In this document: piece after piece, positions 59,053 through 64,000 of the stretch | How positions within the stretch are numbered: the stretch's first letter is position 1 | Layout of the letters: every line of letters starts with the position of its first letter | NCBI RefSeq assembly: GCF_029168945.1 | Contig: NC_083607.1 | Location: 14,960,001-15,024,000 of the forward strand | Reading direction: 5' to 3' | DNA from: Cannabis sativa | Lineage: Eukaryota; Streptophyta; Magnoliopsida; Rosales; Cannabaceae | Length of the DNA: 64,000 nt | Notes under the pieces: generated by a model | Told to the model about the DNA's origin: nothing | Database searches by the model: none | What the model saw: the letters and a program-made list of their open reading frames with translations, nothing else | Made by a program: the position numbers and the translations under genes

Positions 59053-59350
59053 TCCCGTTTAGGCGAGAGTCAAAGCTACCATTCATTGAATAGAGTTGTC
59101 AGCTCATCTAAAATGTTAAACATTCTAGCAACCTTTTATTCGATCAAGATTGGAATTCAGCGTTGTCCCGTTTAGGCGAGAGTCAAGGCAATTCTATCTT
59201 ATGAGCTTCCACCATTGTTTCGCAATTTGCAAGTCAAGTATGGTCGCCACCATTAGGGTGATCCATACCATACAAAATACTTACAAACTACTTATCATGC
59301 GAGGTTAAACGCTGCGAAATTGCTAATGAATGTTCCTCCATTAGGGAGGA
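59053..59350 (-). ncRNA. Stem-loop module 1 in E
   Basis: On the minus strand: TCCTCC-CTAAT-GGAGGA (59334-59350), CACC-CTAAT-GGTG (59248-59260), and TCTCG-CCTAAA-CGGGA twice (59166-59181, 59053-59068). Confidence 0.6.
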
Positions 59351-61141
59351 TTACTCACTAAAACAAATGCGGTGTAAAACCCACAATGGAGATCGAATGT
59401 CTTTTAATTAAAAGCTCATTATTTAAAAAGAGTTGTATTTTCTTTGATTCTCTTTATTTATTCTATTTATTTTACATATATATTTATTTAATTAAAATTT
59501 CTAATTTAGAATGAAAAATTCTAAATATAAATTTTAATTTAATATTTATAAATTTTACATAGATGGATATGAAAAGAATATGAATTATTTCCATCTTAGT
59601 AATAATTTCCAATAAATATTTAGAAAAATATTCAATTTAAGTTGTTACAAAATTAATTTAAATTAATTTACAACTCAAATTTTATTTTCTATAAATAGAT
59701 ATTGCATTTCGAAAAATTAAAGTATTTAAGGATACAATTTTCGAAAAATGCATGTTAAAATAAAAAATAAATCTTGGAAAAATTATTCTAATTTAATGTT
59801 GGCCCAAAATTAATTAATAAAATTAATTTACAACAAAAAATATAATTTTCCTATTTAATTAAATATATAAGAAAAATTTCAAATATTTAAGTATGATGAT
59901 GAAATTCAACTTAAATATTAATTTTCTATTTAATTAAATATACTAGAAAAATACTTCAAGCAAAAATATCATCTATCTAGATTTTTCTTTGACTAATTAA
60001 TTCAATTTCTAATAATATACTTTAATTCAATTTATTTTAAATTAATCAATAAATGAAAAAATCATTCATTTAAGTTGATCCAAGAATTAATTAAAATAAA
60101 TAATTAATTTACAATTTAATCTATTTTTCAAGATAAAATTCGAAATTCCAGCATTTAAGAAATACAATTTCGAAATTTGATTAATAAAATAAAGAAACAA
60201 AATATATTTTGAAAATTATTTAAATTTAGTTGAAAAATTAAATTTCAACTAAAAATAATTTTCTATTTAATTAGGTATCATGAAAAAAAATATTTAAGTA
60301 TCATGATGAAAATGAACTTAGATATTTAATTTTCAAATTAATTAAATGTATTAAATTCAAGAAATAATTAAGTGTAGAGAAGGCTTAATTATTAATCTCT
60401 AGTTTAATACTAGGAAAAACATACTTAAAATAAATTGTACCAAAATTAATTATATAAATAATTAATTTCACAATGTATAATATTTTCCTTTTAATATTAG
60501 AAATAATAAGTAGTCTAGAAATAACTATCTAGAAAATATCTTATTTGACTAAGTATCTTTTCCACAAAATTTGAAAAAATATCTAATTAAGTTGTATTAG
60601 AAAAAATCTTGAACTTAAATATTTTCAAATTTAAATTTAATTAAATATCAAAAATTAAGTTGTAACCACTTAATTTAAAAAATATTCTATTTTAAGTTAA
60701 TATTCGAAAAGATATTAACTTAAAAAATATCTAAAATATTCCATTTTAAGTTAATATTCGAAAAGATATTAATTTTAAAAAAAAAATATCTAAAGAATCT
60801 TAATAACCAATACCTAAAATTCCTCAACTTAATTTTGAAATTTTAAATCCAAAAGATATTCAGATTTAAGTTGGTTTGTTGTAGATAACTAAATATCAAC
60901 TTAAATAGGAATATTTAATGAAAAATTTAAATTAAGCTGCAGAAAGAATCTAGATGGTTATAATTCCCTATTTAATTAAATACAAGAAAATACATATAGT
61001 TTAGCTTAGAATAAAAAATTCTTTAAACTATATTTTTCTTAAATTAATTTCAAAATAAATGAAATTAATTATGTTGCTAATCAATTTTATTAGGTTAAAC
61101 TAGTTTAATTAACCTAGTACAGTCATTCAAATCAGGCAAAT
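59351..61141 (-). other. AT-rich leader of E, no gene seen
   Basis: Non-coding, with the double inverted-repeat unit near 60703-60790 that C also has. Confidence 0.65.
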
Positions 61142-61233
61142 GGGCCTTCACAATTGGGGTAGTTCATGTGAGGGGGTGCTGGGTTCAGTATTTCGTACCC
61201 ACTACTATGGCTCCCAACTCTCACACAAGGCCC
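61142..61233 (-). ncRNA. Conserved 92-base foldable leader block (copy in E)
   Basis: GGGCCTT at 61142-61148 and AAGGCCC at 61227-61233; inner arms kept; same length as in A, B and C. Confidence 0.55.
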
Positions 61234-62601
61234 AAAAGAGAGGAATTTAACCTTAAAATGAACAACTGTTATGAATTGAATAAGCCCAAAACTAAATGGG
61301 CCTAAAAAAAATCTATCAATGACTATGACATTTTATTTAGCAACAACCTATATGCATCTATAATGAAATTAAACACATAGGCTCACACAGGCACACTTTG
61401 GATGGGTCCTATCATGTTTCTAGGTCATACACAGATGAAAGAAGATTGTAAATTTACCTGTTACATATTATTTACTTGACCAAGGGAGCCATCAGATCAT
61501 TAGATCTGGCAAATAGTAACCATGGCTATTTGCAATCAAGTAATAATAGGTTTTGAAAACTTACACACAAGCTAAAACACATACTCCTGCAACAAGGTTA
61601 GCTGGATAGTTAGATGTAGGATTTATTTAGTTTTAAATTAAATTATTAATTTCGAAATAATTAATTAAATAAAAAATAATAATTTTCGAAATTTTTTTAA
61701 AAAAATTTTAAAAATTCAAATTAAAAAAAAATTAAATTTAAAATTAAACCTACAATTTTGAAAAATTAGGTTTCAACCAACCTAAATATCATTTCAAAAT
61801 TTGCTAACTACTTTTAAAATTTAAATGTTATTTTATAAATAAAAATTAAATAAAAAATTAAAAAAGATAAATGAATATCTTTTTCAGATTTTAAATGTAA
61901 TTTAAATAAATAAAATAACAAAATTTAAAAGTTAGCAAAATATCTTATATCTATTTAAAATTACATGATTATAGTTATCATATTTTAAATTTAAATAAGG
62001 TCAAATTATTTAAAAAAAATTAATTTAAAAATTTAAAATCTGGCCTTAAATTTAAAAATAAGATAAGATATAATCAAATTTAAAAATAAGATAGATAATT
62101 AAGCAAAAAAGATAGATACTAACTATTTTAAATTCAAATTACACTAATATCTTGAATTAAATTTAAAAAATATTAAATTAATTCAAAATGATAATTAGAA
62201 TTGAATTAGGAATAGTAATAGTATAAATACAAAATTACACAAAAAATCGGAAGTTAATTCCGTGAAAAAACGAAGAAAAACGAAAAAAATTGTGAGTTGT
62301 ACGGACAGTTTTCGCGATCGCTGGAAAATTTTAGCACAACTCCGATTTTTTCGAATCTTCAAAAAATCATACCTAATTCAAATTAAATCGAAATTGAGTT
62401 CTGTAAAAAAGTAACTTGCTTAATTTTTTCTATACTATCCAATAAAAATAATTCCAGAAACAGATATTCAATTATTCTTAACGAAAATTCACAAACACCA
62501 ATCAATCATCAAATAACACTCAATACAACATGATACCATCCAAAAAACAAACAAACAATCGTTTTAAAGTCCAAATTTCTTGCAAGTAAATCAATTACCA
62601 T
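61234..62601 (-). other. AT-rich leader of E, no gene seen
   Basis: Non-coding. A GTCCGTAC-centred hairpin lies near 62296-62310, as in B and C. Confidence 0.65.
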
Positions 62602-62614
62602 GGCTCTGATACCA
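62602..62614 (-). promoter_or_regulatory. Primer binding site of E (initiator-Met tRNA, exact)
   Basis: TGGTATCAGAGCC on the minus strand, a full match to the usual Copia site and the only exact one in the window. Confidence 0.88.
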
Positions 62615-62616
62615 GT

Positions 62617-64000
62617 TGTTGGAAATTTATTTTACCAGGATCTTAGATCTACTCACAAGTATGTTGATTAACACCCTAAATATGAACTTTCTAAAACGAT
62701 GAAATAAACACATATAAAGTTTAGGAAACCTTACATTGGGTGCAGCGGAATATAATGACTCCTTCCGTTCAGATATCTAGCCCTTGATTCTTTTCTGTAG
62801 CAGAGCACTATCAATATCTGAACCTGGATCTCTTTCTCTGAATCTTTGATGCTGAAACTCCTTTTGCTGAATGTCTTTCTTCACGATCTTCCTCACTATG
62901 ATTGAGGTATCACTTGCTGTGTGTGGGCACTACTCATACACTAAGGATTTCGAAATTCAAGAGGAAGAGAGAGAGAGTGGGTTCGGCCAAAGATAGGGAG
63001 AGAGAAGGCTAAGGTTTTTCTGATTCAGAAAGTGTCAGTAAAAGGTGTGTGTAATTTTCCTGAAGCCTTCACTTTCTATTTATAGCATTCCACTAGGGTT
63101 AGGTTTGAATTATTTGGCATTAAAATAATGAATATCAGAGGTAAATTCCTATAAAAGTGGCCGGCCCTATACTAGTGGATTTGGGCCTCACTTTTTGCAA
63201 TTTTGCAGTTTTACCTTTTCTACATCTGATTTTCTCAAAAACGCCAATTTTCTAATTCAACCATTTAAATGCCAATTCTAACTATTTAATAACTATAAAT
63301 AATTATTAAATAATATTGTAATTTATCATATTTATTAATTGAACCATACAAAGTATCATAATTAACAAATATGCCCCTAAAACTCTTTCTTTACAATTTT
63401 GCCCTTACTTAGTGAAAAATTCACAAATAGACATAGTCTAATTTGAGAATTATAATTGATTAATCAAAACCAATTACATGAGTCTTACAAGCAATATTAT
63501 CTCAACTAGTGCGGGGACCATGGGTCTATATAACCGAGCTTCCAATAAGTAGATCAACAATTTAGCACTAAAATTCACTAACTTATTAATTCTTCGTTGA
63601 ATCCACGCATAGAACTTAGAATTGCACTCCCAGTATATAGAATGCTCTATATGTTCCACCATATAGACACATCACTAGTTATCCATTGTTATAATCCTAA
63701 TGTGATCAATGATCCTCTATATGAATGATCTACACTGTAAAGGGATTAAATTACCGTTACACCCTACAATGTATTTATTCCTTAAAACACTTGACCCCGT
63801 ATAAATGATATTTAAGCTTATGTGAAATGAGTACTCCACCATTTATGTTCGTTTGGTCAAGCTCGAAGGAGATCATCCTTTGCTTACTATTCGCCATATA
63901 GAAGCTATAGATTCCATGTTTATGATAGCGCTCCCACTCAATTGCACTACCGTGTTCCCAAAATGTACGTATCACCCTGACCTAAAAGTAGGCTTAACTA
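62617..64000 (-). repeat. 5' LTR of Copia E, cut by window end
   Basis: Starts TGTTGG (plus view) and follows the C LTR closely for its visible 1384 bases. TATA motif reversed at 63076-63084. About 500 more bases are expected beyond the window. Confidence 0.92.

Larger units (their letters stand above)
57826..64000 (-). mobile_element. Copia element E, 3' part deleted, 5' LTR runs off the window
   Basis: Minus-strand order: LTR (62617 to beyond 64000), primer site, leader and stem-loop modules, then a few dozen bases of integrase relic ending abruptly at about 57826. The rest of pol and the 3' LTR are absent. The interior is most like that of A. Confidence 0.85.

Overview
The window is a repeat-dense stretch of a plant nuclear genome, almost certainly a eudicot. 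It is AT-rich and packed with LTR retrotransposons of the Ty1/Copia and Ty3/Gypsy superfamilies, plus one LINE. I found no host protein-coding gene, tRNA, rRNA or CRISPR array. The species cannot be named from what I see.

Left block, 1-16260, is a set of nested insertions. The outermost layer is a Gypsy-like LTR fragment (15087-16260, weak call). It is followed by a minus-strand Copia LTR fragment (13766-15086), which was cut by a minus-strand, gag-only Athila-like element. That element has its gag at 1284-2096, a tRNA-Asp-type primer site at 12393-12412 and its LTR at 12419-13765; its other LTR lies left of the window. It was in turn split by complete Copia element A (2323-12353, target duplication GAAGT).

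Middle, 16260-22565: mostly featureless AT-rich DNA. It holds a 5'-truncated LINE (19545-21582) with a 21-bp target duplication and a hairpin-forming repeat near 17.3 kb.

Right block, 22566-64000: one old Gypsy element (called G; Tat-like because it carries two RNase H regions) starts with its LTR at 22566-23414 and is split four or five times. A solo LTR S1 (25634-38672) lies inside its gag and itself contains complete Copia element B (26174-36420, duplication GATAT). Complete minus-strand Copia element C (39801-52726, duplication CAAAC) lies between protease and RT and contains solo LTR S2 (41760-44454, duplication AAGGC). Solo Copia LTR D (54030-55936, duplication GAACA) lies between the two RNase H regions. 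After the integrase, G runs into truncated minus-strand Copia element E (57826 to beyond the window end).

Elements A, B, C, E, the solo LTR D and the fragment behind the Athila-like LTR belong to one Copia family with LTRs of about 1.9 kb that begin TGTTGG and a very long 5' leader. C keeps a nearly readable protease-integrase-RT-RNase H frame but no recognisable gag. B keeps gag but only an eroded pol. A has neither. A, B and E share the same small indels in their pol relics although the LTRs of A and B are nearly identical, so the eroded form was probably copied in trans. The leaders hold two candidate RNA structures: a block of exactly 92 bases kept in all four elements, and a series of small stem-loops with the same CTAAT loop but different stems. 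These are the most interesting signals in the window.
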